Shown here: piece after piece, positions 25,862 through 33,471 of the stretch | How the letters are laid out: each line of letters opens with the position of its first letter | Numbering within the stretch: position 1 is the stretch's first letter | Assembly: GCA_012799095.1 (NCBI GenBank) | Contig: JAAZLX010000091.1 | Location: forward strand, 1-34,035 | DNA length: 34,035 bases | Direction of reading: 5' to 3' | DNA from: Tissierellia bacterium | GTDB taxonomy: Bacteria > Bacillota > Clostridia > Peptostreptococcales > Acidaminobacteraceae | Program-made: the position numbers and the translations under genes | Notes under the pieces: model-generated | What the model was told of the DNA's origin: nothing | What the model saw: only the letters and a program-made list of their open reading frames with translations | Databases searched by the model: none

Positions 25862-26878
25862 ATGATTGAATTCAAAGAGCTCTTGATGCCGATTGTCAGC
25901 ATGGGTGGTTTAGGCGTCGCTTTTGGTGGTTTGCTGGCCTTTGCTTCGCAAAAGTTTGAAGTAAAAAGTGACCCCCGGGCAGATGAAATCAACGCTGTGT
26001 TACCGGCGGCCAACTGCGGGGGCTGTGGTTATCCTGGCTGTATGAACTATGCCATCGCTGTCGCCAAAGGCGAAGCTGTCAATAAATGCACCGTCGGAGG
26101 ACCTGCGGTGGCAGAAAAGGTAGCTGCTATCATGGGAGTCGATGCCGTCGATGCCGGAGAGCGGATGGTGGCACGGGTCCATTGTAATGGTGGGATCCAT
26201 GCGGTCGATGAGTTTGACTATCAAGGCATCTTAAGTTGCCGGGCCATGAATCTCGTCAGTGGTGGCCCGAAAGCCTGTAAAAACGGCTGTCTGGGCTGCG
26301 GAGATTGTATGGACGTCTGTCGGTTCGGTGCCATCGAGCTGGTCGACGGAGTAGCCAAAATAATTCCGGAAAAATGCACCGGCTGTCAGGCTTGTGTCAA
26401 AGCCTGTCCCAAACAGATCATCAAGATGATCCCTGCCATTCAAAACACGGTAGTCGATTGCATGAACAATGAAATCGGTGCTCATGTCAAACGTAACTGT
26501 TCAGTCGCCTGTATTGCCTGCAGGATGTGCGAAAAAGCCTGTCGCTTTGATGCCATCCATGTCGTCAATAATATTGCATCGATCGACTATGATAAATGTA
26601 CGGACTGCATGGAGTGTTTTGAAGTCTGTCCGACCAATGCGATCACTGCCAATCCCGAGATGAAGGTGGTGGCAGAAGTGATTGATGAAAAGTGCATCGG
26701 CTGCACCATCTGTGCTAAAAATTGTCCGACCGAATGTATTTCAGGTGAACTGAAACAGGTGCATAAGGTCAATCAAGCTGAGTGTATCGGCTGTAAAATC
26801 TGTTATGAAAAATGTCCAAAAGATGCGATCGCTCTCATCCCTGTGGACTCAAAGAAAAAAATGAAGGAAACCGCTTAG
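25862..26878 (+). CDS. rnfB: Rnf complex subunit B (multi-cluster ferredoxin-type)
   Basis: RnfB accepts electrons from reduced ferredoxin and passes them into the membrane part. After one N-terminal helix, AANCGGCGYPGC begins an N-terminal 4Fe-4S site, and six ferredoxin motifs C-x2-C-x2-C-x3-C follow (CLGCGDCMDVC, CTGCQACVKAC, CIACRMCEKAC, CTDCMECFEVC, CIGCTICAKNC, CIGCKICYEKC). At 338 residues this fits the long, cluster-rich clostridial RnfB rather than the short proteobacterial one. It is the last gene of the operon and its stop lies inside a hairpin terminator. Confidence 0.95.
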   Translation: MIEFKELLMPIVSMGGLGVAFGGLLAFASQKFEVKSDPRADEINAVLPAANCGGCGYPGCMNYAIAVAKGEAVNKCTVGGPAVAEKVAAIMGVDAVDAGERMVARVHCNGGIHAVDEFDYQGILSCRAMNLVSGGPKACKNGCLGCGDCMDVCRFGAIELVDGVAKIIPEKCTGCQACVKACPKQIIKMIPAIQNTVVDCMNNEIGAHVKRNCSVACIACRMCEKACRFDAIHVVNNIASIDYDKCTDCMECFEVCPTNAITANPEMKVVAEVIDEKCIGCTICAKNCPTECISGELKQVHKVNQAECIGCKICYEKCPKDAIALIPVDSKKKMKETA

Positions 26879-26886
26879 GTTTCCTT
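26864..26886. terminator. Bidirectional terminator between rnfB and the DUF4364-like gene
   Basis: AAGGAAACC and GGTTTCCTT form a perfect 9-base-pair stem with loop GCTTA. On the - strand it is followed by CATTTTTTTCTTT, a good T-run; on the + strand the T-run is poor. It overlaps the 3' ends of both converging genes. Confidence 0.7.
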
Positions 26887-27378
26887 CTGTGTTTGAATCA
26901 AGGTTTTTAAAGCATCAATGAAATCTTCATTGTTGGAGAAAGACAGCTCGTCGAAATCAGGATACTCTTCCGGTGACAGATAGAGCTGGATCCCCAAAAT
27001 TCGCTGATGATCCTTTAACTGCATTATCTGCAGCATATGGTGACGGGCATCGTACCATGATTGCCACTCATAATTAGTCAAGACATCATTTTGAGCGGTG
27101 ATCGAATCCAATTTACTGATAGTCTCCGGATCGATCCGGTCCTGAAAGAAACTTAAGACGACCATCCCGTTATCGCTCAATATCAGCTCATCGTTTAGTC
27201 GTTTGACCAGATCCGAATCGACAATATCATCTAACATGGTTTGCCACTTACTGTCATCGAAGTCCAGCCCGGTCTGAAACAAGTGCTTGAGCCGGCTGAT
27301 GGCAGCTGATTGACCAAATAAACTGATGGCATATAAAAGGCTGAGACGGCCTTCAACCTGGTTTTCATCAACACTCAT
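26875..27378 (-). CDS. DUF4364-like winged-helix protein
   Basis: This 167-residue protein begins with a helical region (LSLLYAISLFGQSAAISRLKHLF...), followed by LVKRLNDELILSDNGMVVLSFFQDRI, which looks like the wing and end of a small winged-helix DNA-binding domain. The rest is alpha/beta with YEWQSWYDARHHMLQIMQL. Length and layout fit the clostridial DUF4364 family of probable regulators, but no single residue motif proves it. It has GGAGGTGCC upstream and its own promoter-like sequence. It converges on rnfB with a 4-base overlap and has no evident link to it. Confidence 0.55.
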   Translation of the reverse strand: MSVDENQVEGRLSLLYAISLFGQSAAISRLKHLFQTGLDFDDSKWQTMLDDIVDSDLVKRLNDELILSDNGMVVLSFFQDRIDPETISKLDSITAQNDVLTNYEWQSWYDARHHMLQIMQLKDHQRILGIQLYLSPEEYPDFDELSFSNNEDFIDALKTLIQTQKET

Positions 27379-27400
27379 AAGGCACCTCCTTCACCTTAAT

Positions 27401-27409
27401 ATCATACCA
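27401..27409 (-). promoter_or_regulatory. Possible extended -10 promoter of the DUF4364-like gene
   Basis: On the - strand TGGTATGAT reads as an extended -10 element about 20-25 bases before the start codon. No clear -35 box is seen. Confidence 0.35.
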
Positions 27410-27475
27410 TATTTTTTCAGAAATCGATTGAAAGCAAATGGCTAGTGATTCTCCAATGGCTTCGATCGACAAGAA

Positions 27476-27498
27476 AAAAGCCGGTGTAACCGGCTTTT
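27476..27498 (-). terminator. Terminator of the codBA operon
   Basis: AAAAGCCGGT and ACCGGCTTTT form a perfect stem around GTA just behind the codA stop. On the - strand the right arm runs into CTTTTTTCTTG, a good T-run. It may also work in the + direction. Confidence 0.85.
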
Positions 27499-27502
27499 CG
27501 AC

Positions 27503-28735
27503 TTAGAAGAAAACTTCTTTTACCGCTGGCTTGGTCTGAGCGATCAGATTGCCACGGGTGAAGTTATACAACACTTCTGATTTTAAATTGAGCGCATCAT
27601 AGAAGTTCTTGGCATTCAGAACGATAAAGCTGGCATCGTTTCCTTCTTTAATACCATAGCTTTCTCCCAAATGAAGGGTCTTGGCGGCATTGTAAGTCAC
27701 AAAATGATAGGAGTTGAGGATCTCTTCATATCCCATCATCTGGCCGACGTGAAGTCCCATGTGGACTGCATCTCGCATATTGCCATCACCCAGTGGATAC
27801 CAGGGATCGAAGATATCATCATGACCAAAGCTGACATTCATGCCGGCGGCCACCAGTTCTTTGACCCGGGTCATCCCACGTCTTTTCGGATAGCTGTCGA
27901 ACCGACCCTGAAGATGAATATTGATCAGCGGATTGGCAACAAAATTAATCTTGCTCATCCGAAGCAAACGGAACAGCTTTGATACATAGGCGTTGTTATA
28001 TGAATGCATCGCGGTGGTATGTGAGGCGGTGACCCGGTCTTTCAGCCCGCTTTCCAATGCTCGGGCTGCCAATACTTCGAGACCGCGGGATTGCTCATCG
28101 TCGATCTCATCACAGTGGACATCGACCAGCAGATCATACTTTTCCGCCAGAGCGACAGCAAAGTTCAGACTCTCGACGGCGTACTCACGGGTGAATTCAA
28201 AGTGGGGGATAGCACCGATGGCATCAACGCCCATTTTAGCGGCATTTTCCATCAACTGCTTGCCGTTGGGAAAACTGAGTATTCCTTCCTGAGGAAACGC
28301 AACGATTTGGAGATCGATCCAGTCTTTGACTTCCTCACGAACTTCAAGCAGACCTTCGGTGGCAATCAATGTCGGATCAGTCACATCAACATGTGTCCGG
28401 ACATGGCCGATACCATTTTTAGCCATCCTTCGGAGTGTTTCAACCACTCGTTCCTTGAGGTTTTCTTTGGTCAGCGTCGGTTTATACTCCGACCAGCACT
28501 GAATCCCCTCAAACAAGGTTCCTGTCAGATTCCAGCGTGGTTGGCCGGCGGTCAGGGCACTGTCCAGATGGACGTGTGAATCGATGAATTGAGGAAGAGC
28601 CAGGCAGTCAGTCCCGTCAATCACCTCGCTATCTTCGACGACAAGATTGGGTCCGATCTTTTCAAACTTTCCGTTGTTGATATAAATATCAACCGGATCC
28701 GGACTATTCTCCAGCGTTATATTTTTTATCAGCAT
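27503..28735 (-). CDS. codA: Cytosine deaminase (CodA family amidohydrolase)
   Basis: CodA hydrolyses cytosine to uracil and ammonia in the cytosol. The metal-site motifs of the amidohydrolase fold are all present: DSHVHLDSA (about residue 52), VDVHCDEIDDEQS (about 205), ASHTTAM (about 236) and FGHDDIFDPWYPLG (about 305, catalytic Asp). EGIQCWSEYKP matches the CodA substrate region. At 410 residues it has normal length. Related enzymes act on isoguanine or other rings, so the exact substrate is inferred mainly from the neighbouring permease. It follows codB by 19 bases, which hold GGGAGGA. Confidence 0.88.
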   Translation of the reverse strand: MLIKNITLENSPDPVDIYINNGKFEKIGPNLVVEDSEVIDGTDCLALPQFIDSHVHLDSALTAGQPRWNLTGTLFEGIQCWSEYKPTLTKENLKERVVETLRRMAKNGIGHVRTHVDVTDPTLIATEGLLEVREEVKDWIDLQIVAFPQEGILSFPNGKQLMENAAKMGVDAIGAIPHFEFTREYAVESLNFAVALAEKYDLLVDVHCDEIDDEQSRGLEVLAARALESGLKDRVTASHTTAMHSYNNAYVSKLFRLLRMSKINFVANPLINIHLQGRFDSYPKRRGMTRVKELVAAGMNVSFGHDDIFDPWYPLGDGNMRDAVHMGLHVGQMMGYEEILNSYHFVTYNAAKTLHLGESYGIKEGNDASFIVLNAKNFYDALNLKSEVLYNFTRGNLIAQTKPAVKEVFF

Positions 28736-28754
28736 TGTTTCCTCCCGGATTGAC

Positions 28755-29999
28755 TCATTTAGCTAAACGATTTCCTACATAATATACGATGACAGATGCA
28801 ATCATAGCATTGATAGCTGCGACACCCCAGTTGAGGTAATTACCGACTAAAGCACCGGCAATGACACCCAGGATGGCAAACCAATTGACATGGCGATCGA
28901 CACCTTCCTCGTTGTCATATTTTGATCGATTCAAGAAAAAGTCGAGAGTGATGATCGCTCCGATCGGCGGCAATGTGGCATTGAGGAATGACAGCCAACC
29001 GACGAAGTTATTGTAAAGCCAAAGGGCTGTAATAGTCCCAATAAAACCGGCAATTATAACAACAGGCCGGTGGGGAAGCTTGGTGATATTGGAAATCCCC
29101 AGACTCGAAGTATACAGTGCATTGTCATTTGTGGTCCAGATATTAGCACCTAAGACTAATAGTGCGAACAGAGTCAAACCTTGAGCGATCATGACATAGA
29201 AGATGTCTTCCTGGCCGGTGAAAGCTCCACCGACAGCACCAAACATGAACATCAGGGTATTACCCAGGAAAAAAGCAATAACAGTTGTAACGACAGCACT
29301 CCAGCTGCTTTTAGCAAACCTGACAAAGTTAGGAGTTGCTGTACCACCCGAAACGAATGATCCAATGACCATACCGACCCCTGTAGCCACGGTCATACCA
29401 CCGACTGATTGATCAAAAATGGCCATCAGACCGCCGCCTTGAGAGGTCGCTGTCACCATCGAGTAAATTCCTAGAACAGCAATCAGCGGGACTGATATAT
29501 ATGATACGATTTGAAGCCCTTTGATGCCGAAATAGGCAGAAGATGTCATCAATGCACCAGCAATGATAATAAGAATCCATGGATTAATGTTTAATAAGTC
29601 TGCCGCCGGAACAGCAAACATGGCAACTCCGACACCAAACCAACCTACCTGAGTAAAACTGATCAAAGCAGATGGCAGATAGGAACCGGTCTTTCCAAAG
29701 GAACGCTGGGCCAACAAGTCAAGACTGAGGCCGGTCTGCGATCCGATATAGCCCAGCACGCCGGTATAAGCACCTAAAATAATACCACCAATTACGATCG
29801 CGGTAAGAAACTGGGGAAAATTGAGACCATTGGCCATCTTGGCCCCAACGCTCATACTGGCTGAGAAGAAGGTGAAGCCCAACATAATAAAGAACATGGG
29901 CCAGAAACCTTTTCGGGCAGAATGAGGAACTGCGGTGAACGTATAGTCGTGGTCGATTTCGGTTGTGTGTGTAGTTGTCGGTTTAACTTTTGGATCCAT
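28755..29999 (-). CDS. codB: Cytosine permease (CodB, NCS1 family)
   Basis: This 414-residue protein has about twelve membrane helices and NCS1 features: VPHSARKGFWPMFFIMLGFTFFSASM at the first helix, LAQRSFGKTGSYLPSALISFTQVGWFGVG, and NDNALYTSSLGISN later. It imports cytosine (or a related base) with a cation. The ORF track start at 30146 is too far upstream; ATG 29999 has AAGGAGG just before it and yields the usual hydrophilic N-terminus MDPKVKPTTT. It forms a two-gene operon with codA. Confidence 0.88.
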   Translation of the reverse strand: MDPKVKPTTTHTTEIDHDYTFTAVPHSARKGFWPMFFIMLGFTFFSASMSVGAKMANGLNFPQFLTAIVIGGIILGAYTGVLGYIGSQTGLSLDLLAQRSFGKTGSYLPSALISFTQVGWFGVGVAMFAVPAADLLNINPWILIIIAGALMTSSAYFGIKGLQIVSYISVPLIAVLGIYSMVTATSQGGGLMAIFDQSVGGMTVATGVGMVIGSFVSGGTATPNFVRFAKSSWSAVVTTVIAFFLGNTLMFMFGAVGGAFTGQEDIFYVMIAQGLTLFALLVLGANIWTTNDNALYTSSLGISNITKLPHRPVVIIAGFIGTITALWLYNNFVGWLSFLNATLPPIGAIITLDFFLNRSKYDNEEGVDRHVNWFAILGVIAGALVGNYLNWGVAAINAMIASVIVYYVGNRLAK

Positions 30000-30316
30000 T
30001 GAGTCCTCCTTAAAACTATTTGTTTTCAGGCTACCATAAATTGGTAATTGAAACCACAAATATGTCACAAATGGACAGAATCTATAAAAAAGTGCTAAAA
30101 AGACATCAAAAAAGTTCTGGTTGAATAAGTAAATTAACCAAGCCATGTTAACTGATATTATGTCAATTTTAACGATTTGAGCGTTAATTTTGCTGTTTTG
30201 ACTATTTTACCAATATTTTTCGGTACACTGGTATTCCCGGATTCCAAGCTGGAATTTGAACCGGGAATGGTCACCTGAATTCACAACTGAGATAAAGTGG
30301 AAACCAAGGAGGAAAC
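30000..30316. other. Divergent intergenic region between codB and the RAYT-like gene
   Basis: Besides the codB ribosome binding site at the left end, this region holds an inverted repeat TTAACG-N7-CGTTAA (30169-30187), a possible operator, and a large nested hairpin at 30233-30268 listed separately. TTGACT near 30197 with TACACT near 30223 could be a + strand promoter, but the 20-base spacing is long. I find no purine-type riboswitch. AGGAGG precedes the next gene. Confidence 0.4.
30233..30268 (+). repeat. Nested palindrome / hairpin, possible REP-like element
   Basis: ATTCCCGG (30233-30240) pairs with CCGGGAAT (30261-30268), and directly inside it ATTCCA-AGC-TGGAAT (30241-30255) forms a second stem with a five-base gap TTGAA. 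The structure lies 48 bases upstream of a RAYT-like gene, and RAYT proteins are known for acting on such imperfect palindromes. It could equally be a leader-RNA structure or terminator-like element, although no T-run follows. Confidence 0.5.
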
Positions 30317-31066
30317 ATGGCAAAAATCTATCATATCGTTATTGGATGTATTCAACCGATCGGACTGTTTCGCAAGACTGAAGATGAAAGTCGAATGAAG
30401 GATTATATCAGAATATACAAACAACGGACCGGAACAAAAAATTATGGTTATAGTTTTACGGATGATCGACTCCATTTGGCTCTGAGAGACCACAATAATA
30501 AAGCCCGGGATTTTTTGAGCGGCGTATGTGATGCCTATACTTATTATTATCAGAATAGGCGATCATCAGAAGTCCGGATAAAATATAAAATGATCGAAAT
30601 AAATCCCCGTCAGGAATTATTCGATCTACTCCGGTTTATTCACAACAGAGGGCGAAACTCAGCTGTGGAATATCGCGATTATTCGCGCTATATAAAAAGT
30701 GAACTGGTCGATATCGGACCGGTGTTAGCAACGTTACATACGGATCAAATGAAAAGCAAAGAATTATTTTTTGAAGAAATGGTCTATGAACCACAATCGG
30801 ATTATTACATCGAATTTGCCCGCAGGGAAATCTTCGAACTCGACAAAATGACCAAACGGAGACAACGGGCGTATGAATTCATGGAAGATTTTCTTGATGA
30901 GATCGGACTGAGTCGAATGGAGTTTCTTAATGGTGATCATCATACAGAGCGAGTAGAACTGATCGAGAAGTTTCGAAAGGAAACAGATTTAAGTTATCGA
31001 GATATCGGCTATGTCTTTGAGTTATCTCATACCAGCATAATCCGATTGTATCAACAAAAGAACTGA
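30317..31066 (+). CDS. RAYT-like (IS200/Y1-related) protein with degenerate active site
   Basis: The 249-residue protein follows the layout of REP-associated tyrosine transposases: IYHIVIGCIQPIGLFRKTED at the N-terminus, then NYGYSFTDDRLHLAL where the family has NHVHLL, then YTYYYQNRR, then LLRFIHNRGRNS...YRDYSRYIKS where the family has YIHLNPVRAG...DYxWSSY. The first His of the HUH motif is Arg and the usual Tyr of the YIHLNP segment is Phe, so DNA cleavage is unlikely. The C-terminus (LSYRDIGYVFELSHTSIIRLY) is a helix-turn-helix. I infer a domesticated DNA-binding protein, perhaps a regulator. AGGAGG precedes ATG 30317. Confidence 0.55.
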   Translation: MAKIYHIVIGCIQPIGLFRKTEDESRMKDYIRIYKQRTGTKNYGYSFTDDRLHLALRDHNNKARDFLSGVCDAYTYYYQNRRSSEVRIKYKMIEINPRQELFDLLRFIHNRGRNSAVEYRDYSRYIKSELVDIGPVLATLHTDQMKSKELFFEEMVYEPQSDYYIEFARREIFELDKMTKRRQRAYEFMEDFLDEIGLSRMEFLNGDHHTERVELIEKFRKETDLSYRDIGYVFELSHTSIIRLYQQKN

Positions 31067-31096
31067 ACGTCGGAGGTAGAAAGTGACGTCCCGGTA

Positions 31097-31105
31097 TGTT
31101 AGAAT
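31097..31105 (+). promoter_or_regulatory. hpt: Possible extended -10 promoter of hpt
   Basis: TGTTAGAAT resembles an extended -10 element 24 bases ahead of the hpt start; no clear -35 box accompanies it. Confidence 0.3.
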
Positions 31106-31129
31106 AAGCCAATAGAGTAGGAGGGATGT

Positions 31130-31660
31130 ATGCGGGAACGTCAAATTCTTTTTTCGAGTAATCAAATTGCAACCAAAGTTTCTGAGCTCGGAAAACAGAT
31201 AGCTCAGGACTATGAAAATAAAAACTTACTTGTTATCGGTTTGTTAAAGGGAAGTTTTGTCTTTGTGGCCGATTTGATGAGAGCAATAGATAAAAAAATA
31301 GTCATTGAATTTATGACTACTTCAAGTTACCATGATGCGGAGCATTCCACCGGACGAGTGGAGATCGTGCAGGATCTGGAACGGGATCTGACAAATTTTG
31401 ATGTGTTGATCGTCGATGATATAATTGATTCCGGTTTGACTATGAAATCAGTCTATGAATTGATCAAATCCAGAAATCCGAACAGCCTTAAGACGTGTGC
31501 TTTGTTAGACAAACCTTCGCGGCGCAAAGTCGAATTCGAATGTGATTATGTAGGCTTTACCATTGACGACCTGTTTATTGTCGGGTACGGTTTAAACTAC
31601 GGTGATTACTATCGCAATGTGGATCATATCTTTATCTTTTTGCAGGAAGACGAAGAATAA
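31130..31660 (+). CDS. hpt: Hypoxanthine(-guanine) phosphoribosyltransferase
   Basis: This enzyme salvages hypoxanthine and guanine by joining them to PRPP, giving IMP and GMP. VIGLLKGSFVFVADL (about residue 36), MTTSSYHD (about residue 64) and the PRPP-binding VLIVDDIIDSGLTM (about residue 101) are the classic motifs. ALLDKPSRRKVEFECDYVGFTI follows with the base-contacting Lys. The length of 176 residues is normal. It has a strong ribosome binding site (AGGAGGG) and its own terminator, so it is probably a single-gene unit. Its closeness to codBA suggests a base salvage neighbourhood. Confidence 0.95.
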   Translation: MRERQILFSSNQIATKVSELGKQIAQDYENKNLLVIGLLKGSFVFVADLMRAIDKKIVIEFMTTSSYHDAEHSTGRVEIVQDLERDLTNFDVLIVDDIIDSGLTMKSVYELIKSRNPNSLKTCALLDKPSRRKVEFECDYVGFTIDDLFIVGYGLNYGDYYRNVDHIFIFLQEDEE

Positions 31661-31691
31661 CCCATTGTCCTTTCAGACAATGGGCTTTTTT
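31661..31691 (+). terminator. Terminator of hpt
   Basis: CCCATTGTC and GACAATGGG form a perfect 9-base-pair stem with loop CTTTCA, followed by CTTTTTT. It begins right after the hpt stop and its T-run touches the stop of the converging gene. Confidence 0.9.
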
Positions 31692-32535
31692 ATTGAGTGA
31701 ATTCTTCAATTAATTGTCGAATGTTTTCAAAAACCCGTTGTTCGGGTTTTTCTGCGCTTAGGTAGAGATGAACCGCACTGTCAGCACTGAAATCCCGACG
31801 TACCCGGTTGACAATGATCGAATTTTCAATATCTGTCTCCCGGCTAAATGAATCCTTCAGGACGACAGTTGGGACCACGTTTAATACATCGCGAACACTG
31901 TCCATATTGAACGGTTTGATAAATTCGATGTTGAGATGATATTTTGTCTGGGTTTGCTTGATCAATGGACGAATGGAAGCAGTATAGTGAACCTGATTAT
32001 TGTCGATCAATCGAATCGTTTCATTGATCAGACTCATTTCATCCTCAGTCATCTTATCAGGCAGGAAGCGTGGTTCATCATCACATGGTGGGAATATCGT
32101 GATTGCCACACGGCGTAAAGCAAACCGCTGATGAAGTTTGCGCAGTATTGGTCCGAATACATGTAAATGAAGTGATGGTGCAGCCAAGAGCAATTGACTC
32201 GCGGTATGAGCATGATCAAACAACACCAGAGGAACAGTCGGTTCATTAATGAACGAGCCTGTCAGATCGATCGTGCGGATCCCTTTATCTTCCAGCTTCA
32301 GCACAATCTCCTTCCGCTCCGGTGTACCAAAGCAAATTGCCAAGTCGATATCATTATCAAGCAATTCATGGGTATAATGGACCACAGGGAATTCCACACC
32401 ACCCAATTCAATCAGTGGTGCCGGCTGAACAAAATCGATCAAGACAAAATCATGCTCGGTTGTAGCCTGCTCTTCATAACTGTGTAAAAACTTTTGTGCG
32501 AGGTCATCGAGCACCCCAATAATCGCAATCTTCAT
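31690..32535 (-). CDS. Aspartate-semialdehyde-dehydrogenase-like protein without the catalytic Cys
   Basis: The 281-residue protein starts MKIAIIGVLDDLAQKFLHSYEE, a dinucleotide-binding start like Asd. It goes on with VEFPVVHYTHELLDNDIDLAICFGTPERKE and IRTIDLTGSFINEPTVPLVLF, which align with the Asd segments for the cofactor domain and the 'D-S-S-A-F-R' region. Where Asd has NPNCST with the nucleophile Cys, this protein reads AAPSLHLHVFGPILRKL. The only nearby Cys is in FPPCDDE. It is also shorter than Asd (about 330-370). It thus resembles the Usg-1 class of Asd paralogues of unknown role. The start has AAGGAG upstream. Confidence 0.6.
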   Translation of the reverse strand: MKIAIIGVLDDLAQKFLHSYEEQATTEHDFVLIDFVQPAPLIELGGVEFPVVHYTHELLDNDIDLAICFGTPERKEIVLKLEDKGIRTIDLTGSFINEPTVPLVLFDHAHTASQLLLAAPSLHLHVFGPILRKLHQRFALRRVAITIFPPCDDEPRFLPDKMTEDEMSLINETIRLIDNNQVHYTASIRPLIKQTQTKYHLNIEFIKPFNMDSVRDVLNVVPTVVLKDSFSRETDIENSIIVNRVRRDFSADSAVHLYLSAEKPEQRVFENIRQLIEEFTQ

Positions 32536-32552
32536 AGACTCTCCTTGTGTCT

Positions 32553-32581
32553 ATTATATAACAATTAATCCAACCTAACAA
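32553..32581 (-). promoter_or_regulatory. Promoter of the Asd-like gene
   Basis: On the - strand TTGTTA (32581-32576) and a perfect TATAAT (32558-32553) are 17 bases apart. Transcription would begin almost at the ribosome binding site, so the leader is very short. Confidence 0.55.
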
Positions 32582-32598
32582 ACAATACCGGAGGATAC

Positions 32599-33471
32599 AT
32601 GCAATTTCGAAGAATACAGTGGTTTGTACTCGTAACGATGTTCGTTCATCTACTTAACTCGATGATCCAGGGCTTTTTTGTCGAATCGATCTTTGTTCAG
32701 GTCTATTTGAGTCAAGCCATCTTTCTTGTTTTCGGTTTGCTCATTTTAGTCCGACAGCGAAAAAACATCGTCGAGTATGCCAAATTGAAGCTACCCCCAT
32801 GGTGGAGCTTTTTGGTTGTCATTCCAATCGTCATGGCCACCATACTGCTTTCCAGTTTTGTAACAGCCTTTTCTATGCTGTTTACCCGGGCTATCGGACT
32901 GATCGATATACCACAACATGAACTTGCCGGTCTGACCAGCAGCAACCTGCTATTGGTATTGACATTCTCTCTGCTTCCCGGAATAGTTGAAGAGTTCTAT
33001 TGTCGAGGTGTGTTACTGCCATCGTATGAACAATCCATGTCGACCAAAAGCGCCATATTGCTCAGTTCGCTTATGTTTGGTCTGATGCACTTCAACTTAT
33101 GGAATATCCTGTCACCGATGGTCTTGGGGATCGTGTTTTCTCTATTGACGATCCGCTTTCAATCGATCATACCGGCCATGTTCGGTCATGCCTTATATAA
33201 TCTGTTAGTGCTGGGGGCCCAAAAGATCCAAATGACAAGTGAGATCGTGGTAAACGAGTCGGATATCACCTGGGGGGAGTTAGTCTCGACGATTCCTTCT
33301 ACCGCTGTTGCAGCAGCCTTCATCGGTTGGTTATTTTGGCGTTTAGGGATCAAACAATACTTCAAACCAGCTGATCAAAAAAAACAACTGATCGATCATA
33401 TTCCAACGCTGGCAATCCTGCTTTTGTTTGTTGGTATAACCTATCTGATCCAAAAAGGACTCGGCTTATGA
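32599..33471 (+). CDS. CPBP-family intramembrane metalloprotease (CAAX protease-like)
   Basis: The 290-residue membrane protein has about eight hydrophobic segments and the CPBP/ABI motifs: PGIVEEFYCRGVLLPSY (EExxxR, about residue 130), SSLMFGLMHFN (about residue 152) and IIPAMFGHALYN (about residue 195). The Glu and two His are the expected zinc and catalytic residues. Family members process prenylated or other membrane peptides or give bacteriocin immunity; the target here is unknown. CGGAGG lies before ATG 32599. It overlaps the next gene by 4 bases. Confidence 0.88.
   Translation: MQFRRIQWFVLVTMFVHLLNSMIQGFFVESIFVQVYLSQAIFLVFGLLILVRQRKNIVEYAKLKLPPWWSFLVVIPIVMATILLSSFVTAFSMLFTRAIGLIDIPQHELAGLTSSNLLLVLTFSLLPGIVEEFYCRGVLLPSYEQSMSTKSAILLSSLMFGLMHFNLWNILSPMVLGIVFSLLTIRFQSIIPAMFGHALYNLLVLGAQKIQMTSEIVVNESDITWGELVSTIPSTAVAAAFIGWLFWRLGIKQYFKPADQKKQLIDHIPTLAILLLFVGITYLIQKGLGL

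Noticed and set aside
28091-28579. 162-residue + strand ORF opposite codA
   Set aside because: The - strand reading is a complete CodA with all metal-site motifs; the + frame is a shadow.
30000-30316. Purine or cytosine-related riboswitch ahead of codB or hpt
   Set aside because: I looked for the conserved purine aptamer loops and found none; only simple palindromes are present.
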